64,000 bases of DNA from Siniperca chuatsi (GCF_020085105.1 NC_058046.1:30670892-30734891); one strand, 5' to 3'; shown: positions 1 through 12,296, numbered from the stretch's first letter. Numbers and translations are program-made. The notes: generated from the sequence alone by a model not told the origin.

Positions 1-16
1 GGGTGATATGACAATA

Positions 17-1303
17 TACAGTGGTGTGAAAGTGTTTGCCTCCTTCCTGATTTCTTATTTTTTTGCATGTTTGTCACACTTTGAAACACCCAATGTTTCA
101 GATCAAACTAATTTAAATATTAGTCAAGTAAACACCAATATATCACAGCATCTCAATAGGATTCAGGTCAGGACTTTGACTAGGCCACTCCAAAGTCTTC
201 ATTTTGTTCTTCAGCCATTCAGAGGTGGACTTGCTGGTGTGTTTTGGATCATTGTCCTGCTGCAGAACCCAAGTTCGCTTCAGCTTCATGTCACGAACAG
301 ATGGCCGGACATTCTCCTTCAGGAGTTTTTGGTAGACAGCAGAATTCATGGTTCCATTTATCACAGCAAGTCTTCCAGGTCCTGAAGCAGCAAAACAGCC
401 CCAGACCATCACACTACCACCACCATATTTTACTGTTAGTATGATGTTCTTTTTCTGAAATGCAGTGTTACTTTTACGCCAGATGTAATGGGACACACAC
501 CTTCCAAAAAGTTCAGCTTTTGTCTCATCAGTCCACAGAGTATTTTCCCAAAAGCCTTGGGGAACATCAAAATGTTTTCTGGGAAAAATGAGACGAGCCT
601 TAATGTTCTTTTTGCTCAGCAGTGGTTTTCGTCTTTGAACTCTGCCATTCAGGGCATTTTTGCCCAGTCACTTTCTTATGGTGGAGTCATGAACACTGAC
701 CTTAACTGAGGCAAGTGAGGCCTGCAGTTCTTTGGATGTTGTTGTGGGGTCTTTTGTGACCTCTTGGGAAGGTTCACCATGTTTTCGCCATTTGTGGATA
801 ATGGCTCTCACTGTAGTTCGCTGGAGTCCCAAAGCTTTAGAAATGGCTTTATAACCTTTTTCCAGACTGATAGATCTCAATTACTTTCTTTCTCATTTGT
901 TCCTCAATTTCTTTGGAGCTCAGCATGCTGTCTAGCTTTTGAAGATCTTTTGGTCTACTTCACTTTTTCAGGCAGGTCCTATTTAAGTGATTTCTTGACT
1001 GAGAACAGGTGTGGCGGTAATCAGGCCTGGGTGTGGCTAGAGAAATTGAACTGTGATAAACCACAGTTAAGTAATGTTTTAACAGGTGGGGCAATGACTT
1101 TTTCACACAGGGCCATGTAGGTTTGGATTTTGTTTTCCCTTAATAATAACAACCTTCATTTAAAAACTGCATTTTGTGTTTACTTGTGTTATTTTTGACT
1201 AATATTTAAATTTGTTTGATGATCTGAAACATTTAAGTGTGACAAACATGCAAAAAATAAATAAATCAGGAAGGGGACAAACACTTTTTCACACCACTGT
1301 GTA
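17..1303 (-). mobile_element. Tc1/mariner transposon, internally deleted (copy 1)
   Basis: The ends are inverted copies of a Tc1-like terminal repeat: the left end reads CAGTGGTGTGAAA from 19, and the right end is its reverse complement, finishing near 1300, with TA at both borders (17-18 and about 1302-1303), as expected for TA target duplication. The inner repeat also matches on both sides (CCTGATTTCTTATTTTTTTG type). Length is about 1.3 kb. The transposase lies on the minus strand and is broken. The same family recurs at 21513-24513. Confidence 0.92.
143..880 (-). pseudogene. Tc1 transposase remnant
   Basis: On the minus strand, 668-880 encodes the N-terminal helix-turn-helix part (LQRTTVRAIIHKWRKHG) and 143-496 encodes the catalytic part with VMVWGCFAASG, QQDNDPKHTSKST (second Asp of the DDE triad) and SPDLNPIEML (region of the last acidic residue). 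The two parts are in different frames. The protein stops right after PDLNPIEML, and the usual C-terminal tail has been deleted: the sequence passes directly to element 3' flank. A non-functional copy. Confidence 0.88.
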
Positions 1304-2856
1304 CTTATTATATATAGATTTAGCCATCCTGCTTATCCTGAAGTAGCTATCCCTTTGATATCTCTAGTTGTATTTACAGTATATTTATATATGATATGAT
1401 GTGGAATCTTGTTTTTTTTTTTTTTTTTTTTTTTGGTTATATAATTTACTAGATTTATCACAAGCAGACATTCCCATCTGTTTCTATAGACTATAGACTA
1501 TAAACAGTTTTTCAGTGGAGTTTCTTGATGATTTACTGTATCATAATAATCTGACGAAGGTTGCTTTAGTGCAAAATCACAGCATTAGTAACAAGTGGTG
1601 ACTGCATTCAACCAGGCTACGCTTACTTTTATTTTTAGGGGCACAGACAAAACTTTAAGGGCACATACATTTTTTTGAGAAATAACATTAATGCATCTCA
1701 TATTAAATGTACAGTGTGCACAAGATGCAGGGCAAAGCTTGTGAGCACTGCAATTAGAATTGGGGTTTGATAGTATTTTATCTAATCGGAATCCAGTATC
1801 GAATCCACTTACAGAATCTGATTTCAGTATTGAATCTGCTTATCAAATCGGCATCCATTGAAATTGCTTGTTGAATCCATTTCGGTAAAGTGTTCAACTT
1901 TTGAAAAAATAATAAAAATAACTACAGCTGAAAAGATTCAGCTGAGATCTGTAGGGTGAGAGGACAGAACAAGTTTTGAGTGGCAGCCTAATTAATGTTC
2001 ACAACCTGTAGCTACATCTTGAAAATGAGATAAGATAGAACTCAATCTATCACAAAAGACATTTTTGTGCCAAAGATGCTCAATATTCATAGTAAAATAA
2101 ATGTTCATAGTAGCAGAAAATATGACATTTTGATTAAATATATATCTGGCACATTGAAATAACATTAGCCTATTGACTTTGGCACACCTTATTTTTCACA
2201 AGCAACTTTCTCCAAATACTGGAATTCCTGATTCAGAACTATTAAGCTGATAACTGGGAATTATTGATATGATATGAGTGAATATGAATGTGTATTTTGC
2301 CAATCCAGGTGTCAGAACCCAGAGTCAATCACACCCAAATAGTTTTTCACATTTGTACACTCTAATTTTCACTCGCATATCCAAGTGAAATGCTTGCACA
2401 GTAGAGCTGAAAACAAGGGCCCAGGTTTTTCCAAAAGCCTTCCTATGACAGTGCTTGCTTCAGTGTGCTGTGCATGTTGGAACTGTTCTGATTACTGGCT
2501 ATAGAACATGCAAACAGCATACCACATTGCATCATCTAATTTAGTGAACACATAGAACACAATGGAGTCACTGGTCCTTTTGCTCTGGTTTGGTCTGCCA
2601 ACTCTTGAGAAACATATTTTTTCTCTTTGGTTTGGTAGATTTTCAGTTTTCACTTGTTTTTTTTACATTCACATTACAGGGAGTTATTTTTTCAATGTTT
2701 ATATCACAAATATGAATTAACAAAGCTTTTATTTACTTGTGCCATTTTTATTTCTCTGCCCATGTAAAGTCTCGCAGCTTTCATTAGTTATGTTTGAAAT
2801 GGTCTGGTTTTGCCATATAGTCAGTAGGCTATTTGAGGGGGATGCCATCCCCCTTG
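1304..2856. other. No gene recognised; AT-rich sequence
   Basis: This lies within the presumed fam151b locus upstream of its penultimate exon. It holds a poly-T run near 1412-1434 and AT-rich unique-looking sequence. No exon with a convincing splice acceptor, donor and FAM151B-like reading was found, so the earlier fam151b exons are probably left of the window. Confidence 0.5.
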
Positions 2857-3084
2857 TTAGCAAAATGACCAAAATCCGTCCCCCTTGTTAACCTGCTCAA
2901 ATGATGGTCTGTGCTTTGTCTCGTAGTGGCGCTTCACAGTGCCGCTTTTAATAATCACCATGGTCTCGGAACATATGAGACACACTGGTTTTGAACTGCC
3001 TGTGGGAAGATTGAACATGTAAGAGTCTGTCCATTCTTGATTAAAAGCTCCAACTGGGCCATTCCCCCTGTTAAAAGTTAACAA
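2857..3084 (-). mobile_element. hAT-type transposase N-terminal (BED zinc finger) fragment
   Basis: A 75-codon minus-strand reading frame contains WTDSYMFNLPTGSSKPVCLI, CSETM and an H-x4-H end (KRHYETKH). That is the C-x2-C...H-x4-H pattern of the BED-like finger at the start of hAT transposases and of host genes derived from them (GTF2IRD2/ZBED5 type). Only the N-terminal exon survives; no downstream catalytic domain follows. Family assignment is by motif recognition. Confidence 0.65.
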
Positions 3085-3127
3085 ATTGCCTACTGCATAT
3101 AGTGTTTTTCTGACATTGGCTTTAAAG

Positions 3128-3320
3128 GATGGTAAATGAACTGTACTTATATAGCGCTTTTCTAGTCTTTCTGACTACTCAAAGCGCTTCAACTACATAT
3201 CTCATTCACTCCATTCACACTCTGATGGCAGAATTGCTCATCAAAGTAACTAAGCCATTTGGGGTTCAGTGTCTTGCCCAAGGACACTTCGACATGTGGG
3301 CCAGGGGGAAGCAGATATTT
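3128..3320 (+). repeat. Teleost interspersed repeat (AGCGCTTTTCTAGTCTTTCTG family), fragment
   Basis: This matches the fuller copy at 59416-59712 in order: a head with 'atagcgcttttctagtc', then 'cattcacactctgatggca', then 'ttcagtgtcttgcccaagga'. Reverse-oriented fragments occur at 11985-12055 and 32339-32402. The superfamily was not determined. Confidence 0.7.
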
Positions 3321-3870
3321 AAAAACACACATCACAAATACATAGTTTAATTTTTAAGAAGGGCTCAGTAATTACAGCTGTAACTGCTGCTTTAACAGGA
3401 GGAAATCGTGCATTTGTTGGGGACTGTTTTCAATGGAGGAATAATCAGCATTTGGTTTTCTAGTGAGTATTTCCAGCAGCAGGATGGTGTATGTGGGATT
3501 TACTCGAAATAAACTACAGTGTGTATGTTCATGGTAATGAAGGAACATGTTACCCAGTGCAGTATGGCTCATATTGATGTGTTTTCAATAGTTTTTCATC
3601 AGTGGCACTCTATGGTACAGAGGAATAAGATACTGTATATCAGGCTTTGATACACATACAATACTTGTTAGTACAATACATTCATGGTTGATTTGGGTCT
3701 GCATATGGGATTTGTTGTTAACAAGATAAATATAGAATAACACCCGCCTTATCCTTTAAACCAGTTCCCGCAGAAAAGAGTGTTACATCTTGAATAAATG
3801 GTTTGTGAAACCTATGGATACTGTTAGAAGAAAGCTTGCATATTGATTTGTTTTGTTTTAATATTTTCAG

Positions 3871-6800
3871 GTTACAGCTGGGCTATGGTGCATGTGATGG
3901 AGGAGATATGCAGAACCCTTAAAAATCCAGTCACCTTTCCAGTGCGTGCAGGTCTCCTGGCCCAGTCATTCTCCCAGCTCACATGGCTGCTGCAGCAGTC
4001 AGACAGGTGATTATCAACAGAGAGAAGCCAGCCACTCGTCAGGGAGTTAAACATTGTTATTTAGTGGAGTAAATAGGATAGGCTGACAGATTACAGAGGA
4101 ACCAGCATACTTAATAGATCAAGTTATGAGGGACAGCTTATTTTCCAGAGATTTGATTCTTAGTCTGGAGGAATGGTTGACAGGTTATTGAAATACTCAA
4201 TAAATGGTCTCCATAACTTGGAAAAAACATCAGTGGCTCCCCTAAAAGAAAATTAATTTTTTCCAAGCTTAGAAAAAACATCACATCATTCAGCCAGATT
4301 GAAAAGATCGGTGGTTTTGGAGATTTTCAGGATAATAATAGCCTCCTTCTTGCTGAGAGTGTTGTAAAGGCAATTATATCTCCATTTCGGGCTGTGCATG
4401 GCAAGGGTTCTGATGGCATGCCAAATATGGCTATCGGTGGCCATGGTTGTAGTGGTATATGTAAGAGCAGTAGATAACATGTCAAACACTGAAGACCAGA
4501 ATCGTTGCAGTTGTGGACAGGACCGTATTGATGGGAAAACATTCACTTTTTTAAAAGTCAACTTGTAGCCAGAGGAAGAACCAAAATCTTTTAAGATTGC
4601 TTCGGCCGACGGAATACAATGCTTTGGATCTTTTATATAAAGCGGAAGGTCGTCAGCATACAGGGAAGCCTTATACTCTATATACTATGTCGAGTAATGC
4701 CCCGAATCTTGGTTGATGCTTCCTAATATTGGAGAACAAATGTCGACCTTTAATAAAGTCTGTCTGGTCTACTGATATTATCTTTGGGAGAACAGATTTG
4801 AGGCGTTGCACTAAAACTTTGGCTAAAATTTTTGGTTCTTAATTTAGAAGTGAAATGGGGAGGTAAGATCCACAATCTGTGGATTATTTATCTTTCTTTA
4901 AAAGGAGTGTTATAGATGCTTGTGTGAGTGACAGTGATAAGGAACTGTTTTCTAGCGATTCATTAAAACCTTTTAACAAAATTGGGGCTAATTTGTCAAT
5001 AATGGATTCAATTATCTCCAAGGGTCACTGCACCCATTATCTTCCATAACCACTGACAAAGACTTGGACATTTTCGATACAGTTACATTTTTGGGATTGG
5101 AACGATCCAGTAATGGATTAAGAACAAAGTTTAGATCCCCTCCAACAATAAGTTTATGGGTGTTGTGGTGGAGAGGAATTAGCAGCGAGACACAAATTCT
5201 TCAATAATAGATTTGAATGAAAAACCAAAAATGATACACAGCATTTTATATTGAGACAGAAAGAGGGAGGTAATTATTGCTATTACCTTCTCCCAGAAGT
5301 TGGGCTCCTTCTGGAAAGTATGAAACAATAGGGAATCCTCCAACAGTGAGTTCTCGTTTTCAGTGGTCCCTAATGATTTAGTTGTAATTGTCAGTCTCCT
5401 GTGGGGTCTGATCCTGATGCATAAAGTCTCTCAAAGCGTCCATACTTTTTTTGCGCATAATTTGTGCTTCATTTCTAGACCATGGTATTCTGTTAATTTT
5501 CCTTGTCGTCGTAGCTCTTGTCCATGCTAGAATCTGAGTCATCACTGTGAGGCTTGTCGGGGGCCCATTCTGAGATTGGAAAAAGGTCAGGAAAGTCACC
5601 GTCCCTCTCGGGTCCTGATGGAGTGACGACATTTCCAATTACAATGAGGCATGTTAGAGCTGTGGGTCCTATTTTTACTAGGGCTGCCTCTATTTTCCTA
5701 AATTCAGTTCTAGCCCTGTAAACCAGTCTTTCCTATACCCTGCATTATCTTGAACCTCCTTTCTTTAGCTGTTCTCCTAACGCATGCAACGCATTAGTAT
5801 CAGTATCATCTGTATAATTTATGAATCTTTGCTGATTATAATAGATATAATTTAGCCACTCTGCATTTTTATTAGCAGTAACCCTAATGAAGATGGACTG
5901 AAATCTTTTTCAGTCCATCTTCAATCTCATTTCTGACATACCTTTTAATTTGTTGTTTTGGACATTAGCAGCACTTCAACTGACATCAAGTGACTGCCAG
6001 TAGGTGTGACAAAGCCAAATTATCTGGTTTTAAAGGATTATAGTCGAGAGTTAAACCAAATAGAGACGCTTATTGATAAGGGTTAGTAGGGCATATGTTT
6101 CCACCTTCAGTTTTGTAGCACTGTAGCATGCATATCCCATTGTAGTGATTCAGTAAAATCTATCCATTTTCCTTGAAACACACCTCTTTTTGACAAGCAA
6201 TTTTAAAAGATAGGTCTAGAGACAAGGAATACAACAATTTACATACCTGTCACTGCCCTAAACCCCAGTATATAATCAGTGTATTATTAATTTTGCACCA
6301 GTTATTTTGTTTCTATTTAGGACGCAGTAATCCGGACTTGTACATTCCAAGCTCGTAAGTCGTTGGCTGCTACAATCTAATCCTTGTAATCCTGTAGGAG
6401 AAGTTTGGGCAGCAAAGGAGAACCTGCAGTTTCCTCCACTCTATCTCTGATCTAGTCTCTGACAAAGATATATGGGGCACTTATCTGTAGCCCTAAAGTC
6501 CCTAGTGCTGTTCAGCTTCCCATCTAAACCTGGAACTGCGACGCCAATGACAGTTGTTGTCGTTCATTATCTATCTACGCCTGACACAAGTCTTGCCAAC
6601 AGGACAGGGACAGGGAGTGCTGTGATTAGTATGGTAAGTCCACACTTTAAAACTCGGTCTTCGGGCCAGTCTTCAAATTTCAGTGGGCCATGTGTAATTT
6701 TAGAGAACACTCTGTGTCAAGGTACCCTATTGGTTTCTCTCTGTTGCCTACTTTCTCCTCTTGGAGTTGGAACAGTACTCACCAACACTGCTATTAAACA

Positions 6801-9800
6801 ATTCATGTCTGTTTGTCTCATGTAGACCAGATGCCTTGGTTGGATCCCAATTGGTCCTGGCTCCTTGGTCCTCCTCCTGGCTGCTTTGTCCTTTTCCTGT
6901 TGATAAATAACTTAGTATATATTAGACATTTGTTTCACAAAGACTTTTATGTCTGCTTCTAAAACACTCAAATCTTGGCCCCTTATGCCGTCTGAATATC
7001 AACCAACTCTTTGTCAGTGATTTCACTAGTTATCTCCACTCCTGGAAGCATTATAGCGTGCATACTTCCAGTGGCTGCTTGTTTAGCGGCTTCATCAGCA
7101 GCGTTATTCCCCATAGTCTCCAAGGTCTTGTCTTTTCTATGTGCCTTACATTTAACAATGCAATTTTTTGTGGGGAGCAACATTGCTTCAGTAAGAGCAA
7201 GCACTTGGTCATAGTGCTGTATGATAGACCAATCTGTTTTCTTGAACCCTCTGGCTTTCCAGAGCGATCCATACATATGATTAATGCCGTGAACATATGC
7301 GGAGTCCGTGTAGTCATTGTTTTACCTGTAGCCAATTTGCACGCTTCTGTTGACGCAACAAGCTCAGCTAGGTGCTGGCGGCTAGGGGGCAACAGGTGGA
7401 CTTGTCACTGCACCTTGTATTTTCTTCTTCCCAGCCGTTAGTTGTTGCTGGACTAGCGTTCGTTCTTCATTGTTGTCCCGTTCAAGTGCCTTTTGTTCCT
7501 GGTTGTGGTGTTTGCTGACTGAGTGAACGATGCAGTCACAAAACTGAGCAAAGGGCATGGAGTCTAGCCCTATTACGTCATCCAGTCTGTCCCTTCACCA
7601 CACTGTCTCTGAACAGAGCCTGCTGCAGTGGGTCACCCTCTGGATTCTGGCCCAGTTTCTGTCTCCACTTTTCTTAACTTGATCTTAGAATTAATCCTTA
7701 ACAGCTAGAGTTCTCATCAAAATAGGCTAGAGTGTTACTTTTACATCTTTTATATATTTTAAAATTTTTATTGCTTCTTACATCTCGGCTTTAGGGTCTT
7801 TTCTGCCCAGGGCCTTATTGCCAGATATAGATGCTGTCCCAGCTGCTACACCACAGCTGCCTGGCTCTACCGTCCACACAGTCCTATTTTATACAGCGGC
7901 AAGCCGTCTTCACCATAGACAATATACCCCAGCAAGCTTGTATTTCTAGATAGTGACGGTAATCATTTTCACCACTCTGCCTTATTCAGTCCTATTTTTA
8001 GTGTAACTACCCAGCAATTTTGGCTGTGCTTTTACAAGAAAAACAGTGGTATGCACAGAGACCAAGTACTTTTCTTCACACTCTCACTCACTCTCTCATT
8101 CACTCTTTTGTGCACATTTAGGAAGCAGTGTTTAAATCTGGAAGACAAGACAGAAGTCTGTTCATGAATTCAATATCATCCCAGTTGGGATAATAAAACT
8201 GGAGTTTGAAATAAAGTTCCTGTCACAATGATGTATCTTCCATTCGGGTCTGATTTTATATCTGAGGCTGTAAATTGAATTCTATTATTAATCAATATAT
8301 CCAAACGCTAGTCAAGAGCGATTTCATGTAAGATGCATGTGTCTGGGCAGAGATAGATTTTATTTATTTCATCTAAGCTTCATTGTTGTGAACTGTGCTT
8401 TGTAGGAAAGTAACCGCCGCTTCCTGTTTTGCTGTGTGTTTTTCTTTGTGCTTAGCACGATCCATTTTGTGTCGGTACCACGCTGTGGGACCGTCTGTGT
8501 TAGTTTTAGCCACTGTGGAAGCTAATAACTGCGCTTTATCAGACCAAAGTCCAGTAACACGGCTGTTGAATGAAAGTTTGCTCACTTATTGTGCTTTACC
8601 ACGACATTTGAGATTCCTTGTGCCTTATTCTGTGTGCCTTCTATCCCTTTCCTCTCCACTAACCCACACCTTATTCGACAGATCGACTGATTGTAGGTGC
8701 TGAGTAATGCGTCCCGTTTTTTTAGCCAGGATGACACACACATGAAATTGCACTGTGGGAGCTGCTTGGCTGTCACAATTCTAAAACAAAGTCTAACATG
8801 ACCTAGTTCTAATTGACACTACATAAACACACAAGCTTTGCTATTCAGACAGCTCAAGGTGAAAAATTATACCAGTATTTGTTCCCCGTTCTTCCACCTC
8901 AAAGCACAAACATGTTCTTTTCATATGACAAGCACTCAGTAAGGTCTACATTAAGCTGTAAATGCTTTTTGATTAATTGTTACAATATTTACCTTTTTAG
9001 CTGTTAAGTCATAATTAATTTACCACAGTGCCAATAGAACTTTTTCCAATACAAGTGTTTAAATGACAACATTTCCTTTTTCAGTTCAGGTTTTGTTTTC
9101 AATTCCAAATTTTATTTTCGATGACAAAAAAACATGTTTATTTGGAAAGCTGTAGGAGGCTCGCACAGCTTGTCTCAGTATACATTGATTCGCGAGTCCT
9201 CATTTCCCCAAATCAGAGGTGGTGAGTGCAAAGTTAGCACGGCCCACACGACACTCTGAGTCACAATGGTAACATTTATGTGAAATATACCAAGTTGAAA
9301 TAAACTGGAAATTGACATTCAACATCAGTGGTCTCTAGACCGTACTCTTTATGATATTATTTACAGACACCCAACAATTCCCACCAAGAGCAAGCACTTG
9401 GCAACAGTGGCAAGAAAAAACTTCCTTTAAGAGGCAGAAACCTTGGACAGAACCAGACTCAATGGTGGGCGGCCATCCGCCGCTGCCGTGTTAGGTTTTG
9501 AGAAGTGACAGAAGGAGAGAGGTGAGAGACGAGAAAGCACAAAACTACGGGAGAGAGAAGATGTCAAGTTAGTAGCATGCATTAATGGGATAAGAATGCA
9601 TACAGATGGAGAGGGAGAGGAGGAGAGAGGTGCATCATGGGAAGTCTCCCGGCAGTCTAGGCCTATAGCAGCATAACTAAGGGATGGTTCAGGACTCATC
9701 GGAGCCAGCCCTAACTATAAGCTTGATCAAAGAGGAAAGTTAAGCCTACTCTTAAATGTGGAGATGGTGTCTGCCTCCCGAACCCAAACTGGGACCTGAT

Positions 9801-11693
9801 TCCACAGGAGAGGAGCTTGATAGCTGAAGGCTCTGGCTCCCATTCTTCTTCTGGAGACTCTAGGAACCACAAGTAACCCTACATTCGGGGTTGTAGTGGG
9901 GTAATAAGGTACTATGAGCTCTTTAAGATACGATGGTGCCTGACCATTAAGAGCTTTGTAGGTGAGGAGAAGGATTTTATATTCTATTCTGGATTTGACA
10001 GGGAGCCAGTGCAGAGAAGCTAATATTGGAGAAATATGATCTCTTTTCCTAGTTCTTGTCATTACAAGTGCAATTTCTGCCCATCAGCACAACCCCAGAT
10101 TTCTATTTAAGACTGTGGATCAGTTAGTTAACCCTGCCTCTCCTTGTGCCCCTGCTGATTGTGAAAAGTTTCTTTTGCACTTTACTGGTAAGGTGGAGTT
10201 AATAAGATCTGATATCGCCCCAATCCTGCCTTTTTAGATGTGGATCACCCGCTCGGGGATTCTTTGAGCAATTTTTCTGTTGTTACTCTGCCTGAACTCG
10301 CAGTCATCATGTTGCTTATGAGAGTATCCTCCAGCCCTCTGGACAAAATCCCAACTAGGTTTTTACTGGAAGTCATGGATTGTATTGCACCCCTTTTGCT
10401 AATTATTTTTAACGGCTCGCTGTCTACTGGCTGTGTCCCAGATTACTTTAAAACTGCTTGTATCCAGCCAGTCCTAAAAAAAAACCTGGGCTTGATCCCA
10501 CCCTCCTGGATAACTATCGCCCAATCTGCAAACTGCCTTTTATTTAGAAGATTCTCAAAAAACTTGTATAAAAGCAGCTTCTTGCTGCTGTGGAAAACAA
10601 TAATGCCTTTGAAAAGTTCCAATCTGGCTTTCGCCAACACCACAGCACTGAGACAGCCCTTCTCAAAGTCACTAATGGCCTTTTAATGAATGCAGACGCA
10701 GGGATGTGTTCAATTCTTGTGCTGCTGGACTTAAGTGGTGCCTTTGACACAATTGATCATGGCATTCTTTTAGATAGACTGAGGCACAGTGTGGGCATAT
10801 CTGGCACTGCACTAGACTGGTTCTCATCTGTCCAATAGGAAATTCTGTGTCACCATTAATAAATTCATGTCATCCTTTTCCCATATCAAGTACGGTGTTC
10901 CTTAAGGTTCAATTCTGGGACCAATACATGCTTCCTTTGGGTGAGGTCATCTGCAGACATTTCTTTTCATTGTTATGCATATGACACTCAGTTGTACCTC
11001 CCTGTCAAGCCCACTGACCTTAGTATGCTGAGTTTTCTGCAGGACTGCCTGTCTGACATAAAGAATTAGATGGCGATAAATTTTCTTCAGCTCAACCCAA
11101 ATGAAACTGAAATCCTTATTTGTTATTATTGGGCCCCAACACACCACTAAACAAATACTGCCATCTACTGGTAAACTGTCACAACATATCAAGCCTGTTG
11201 CAAGAAATCTCGGTGTCCTGTTTGATAGCAATTTATGTTTTGAGCAACATATCACTAAGCTTGTCCAATCATGTTTTTATCACGTCAGAAACATTGCAAA
11301 AATAGACTGATATTGTACATAGATTCTGCATAACCCAAAAGCCAGCAATACAAAGCTTTACAAGTAAGGTAAAAAATAAAAAATAAGTTATGTGAACACA
11401 AGTCTGTAAGTGATAGTCTTTGTTCAGTTATGGTAGTTATCACTGCTCCTGCCAACAACTGTAACAGCAGATGACCTCTTAAATGAATAATTATTTTCTG
11501 ACTTTTGCGCTGACATATAATATGTTAATGCCATTGAGCTTTTCATTAAATGTTTATGCTTTCCCACGTTGTTCACAGGTACACTCTAACCGTGTGGACC
11601 GGCCAGAATGACAAGATAACACTACAGGACTTACTGCCCTACAAAAATAAGTTTGACATCAGTAGGATCTACTATGACCTGCCAGACTCTTGA
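3871..11693 (+). CDS. fam151b: fam151b, last two coding exons (3' part of gene)
   Basis: Exon 3871-4006 follows a polypyrimidine-AG acceptor (...aatattttcag) and ends at a CAG/gtgatt donor. The open frame starts in phase and contains GYSWAMVHVMEEIC and NPVTFPVRAGLLAQSFSQL. Exon 11579-11693 follows ...gttcacag, joins in phase to give SDRYTLTVWTGQND, and ends KFDISRIYYDLPDS then TGA at 11691. This order matches the C-terminal end of vertebrate FAM151B (VTFPVRA..., then a [YF]SLT-[IV]WT segment, then YYD/FYD near the end); the fish protein stops soon after YYD, so its tail looks shorter than in mammals. FAM151B belongs to the FAM151/menorin family, whose biochemical role is poorly known. The 7.6-kb intron holds L1, ERV and LINE remnants. 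Earlier exons were not seen. The neighbouring ankrd34b and dhfr support the assignment. Confidence 0.88.
4286..5130 (-). mobile_element. L1/Tx1-type LINE ORF2 remnant
   Basis: Read on the minus strand, 4740-5130 carries the reverse-transcriptase stretch around 'QASITLLLKKDK', followed by 'KILAKVLVQRLKSVLP' and 'DQTDFIKGRH'. Near 4640-4670 is a YADD-box remnant (LYADDLPLYIKDP). 4286-4561 resembles the L1 C-terminal CP-LQ-FWSSVF segment. Several stops and frameshifts; fossil copy inside the fam151b intron. Confidence 0.75.
5171..6982. other. No gene recognised; intronic sequence, possibly retroelement-derived
   Basis: This is intronic to fam151b. It has several short open frames without domains I can name. 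It sits between the L1 remnant and the ERV RNase H remnant, so part of it may be degraded retroviral sequence, but I cannot support a coding call. Confidence 0.4.
6983..7441 (-). pseudogene. Endogenous retrovirus pol remnant (RNase H region)
   Basis: The minus strand encodes, in two overlapping frames (about 7051-7392 and 6983-7276), a retroviral-type RNase H segment with LAELVASTEACKLATGK, a GNNAADEAAKQAA motif near the end, and a Cys-Lys-x-His piece (VKCKAHRKDKT). The frameshift between the two parts and the absence of recognisable RT or integrase show an old, inactive fragment. No LTR was paired to it. The gamma/epsilon-like retroviral affinity is inferred from motif layout only. Confidence 0.6.
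7442..9309. other. No gene recognised
   Basis: Intronic to fam151b. About 7450-7700 on the minus strand reads as a charged polypeptide-like stretch (RDRLDDVIGLDSMPFAQFCD) that could be retroviral gag-like, but I cannot confirm this. 7700-9309 shows no domain, RNA gene or clear repeat. Confidence 0.35.
9310..10066 (-). mobile_element. Rex1/CR1-like LINE, 3' segment
   Basis: The minus strand encodes the end of a LINE reverse transcriptase: TRTRKRDHISPILASLHWLP, IEYKILLLTYKALNGQAPSY and the LWNQVPVWVREADTISTFKS tail. A 3'UTR-like stretch follows ('ccgccgctgccgtgtt', 'cagaaaccttggacagaacc') whose tail recurs at 38610-38790 and 45716-45962. It abuts, in opposite orientation, the 5'-ward piece at 10078-11325. 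Confidence 0.82.
10078..11325 (+). mobile_element. Rex1/CR1-like LINE, inverted 5'-ward segment (broken RT)
   Basis: The plus strand carries a decayed reverse transcriptase in several frames: SSPLDKIPTRFLLEVMD, FEKFQSGFRQHHSTETALLK, LVLLDLSGAFDTIDHGILLD (the AFDTIDH box), and KPVARNLGVLFDSNLCFEQH then YHVRNIAKID. These precede, in protein order, the C-terminal part found on the other strand at 9310-10066. About 50 residues normally between them (compare 48589-48740) are missing at the junction. Confidence 0.8.
11326..11578. other. Intron sequence before last fam151b exon
   Basis: AT-rich sequence with no recognised feature other than the terminal acceptor. Confidence 0.4.
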
Positions 11694-11723
11694 AGGACAG
11701 AGCTCAGTATGACATTGCAAGAC

Positions 11724-11733
11724 AATAAATAAA
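11724..11733 (+). terminator. Probable fam151b polyadenylation signal
   Basis: AATAAATAAA lies about 30 bases after the fam151b stop codon, giving a very short 3'UTR. The actual cleavage site is not visible. Confidence 0.5.
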
Positions 11734-11984
11734 TCCACCGCAAACACATACTGAGAAGTTGTCTGGCTGTGGTTTCTTAACTCTGACAGACGGATGCCCC
11801 CAAGTGGAGAAAGTGGAACTTGTCTCTGCCAAACTTTTCCTGTGGTTCATCTGCCATCGATGGCAAAAATGTGCTCTGTTGCACCTGTAACCATATTGAA
11901 CAGTAATGTCACAGGGTCCTGGAATACACCTGTACATCACTGCAGCAAGGTGAAAAGCACACATGTCGAAGTGGGGTGAATATG

Positions 11985-12055
11985 ATATGTAATGTGAAGC
12001 GCTTTGAGTTGTCGGAAGACTAGAAAGGCGCTATACAAGAACAGTCCTTTTATCA
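11985..12055 (-). repeat. Teleost interspersed repeat, 5' fragment (reverse)
   Basis: The sequence 'gaagcgctttgagttgtcggaagactagaaaggcgctat' is the reverse complement of the head of the family seen at 3128 and 59416. Confidence 0.7.
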
Positions 12056-12079
12056 TCAGCAAAGACAAGCTTTTCATGT

Positions 12080-12296
12080 AGTTATTCTTAAAGTATCGAT
12101 AGTAAAAGTACTCATTATAAAGAAAAATTGCCCCCATGAGTATTTTGTTATCATATGTTATATTATTGGGTCATTATTAATTATGCAAAGTATAAGTATA
12201 AAATGGCACATAGTGGTAAGAAAGTATAAGTATCTAATAATTGCACTTAAGTTCAGTACTTGAGTAAATGTACTTAGTTACATTTCACCACTGTAT
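12080..12296. repeat. Teleost MITE end (ACTTGAGTAAATGTACTTAGTTACATTTCACCACTG type)
   Basis: The stretch ends 'tacttgagtaaatgtac' 'ttagttacatttcaccactg', a common fish MITE terminus. Related ends lie at 37800-37918 ('ttccaccactgg') and, more weakly, near 27850-28170. No complete pair of TIRs was identified. Confidence 0.55.

Noticed and set aside
1..3870. Earlier fam151b exons
   Set aside because: No segment with suitable splice sites and FAM151B-like reading could be found.
6472..6825. 117-codon plus ORF
   Set aside because: No recognised domain or splice sites; sits opposite and beside retroviral remnants in an intron.
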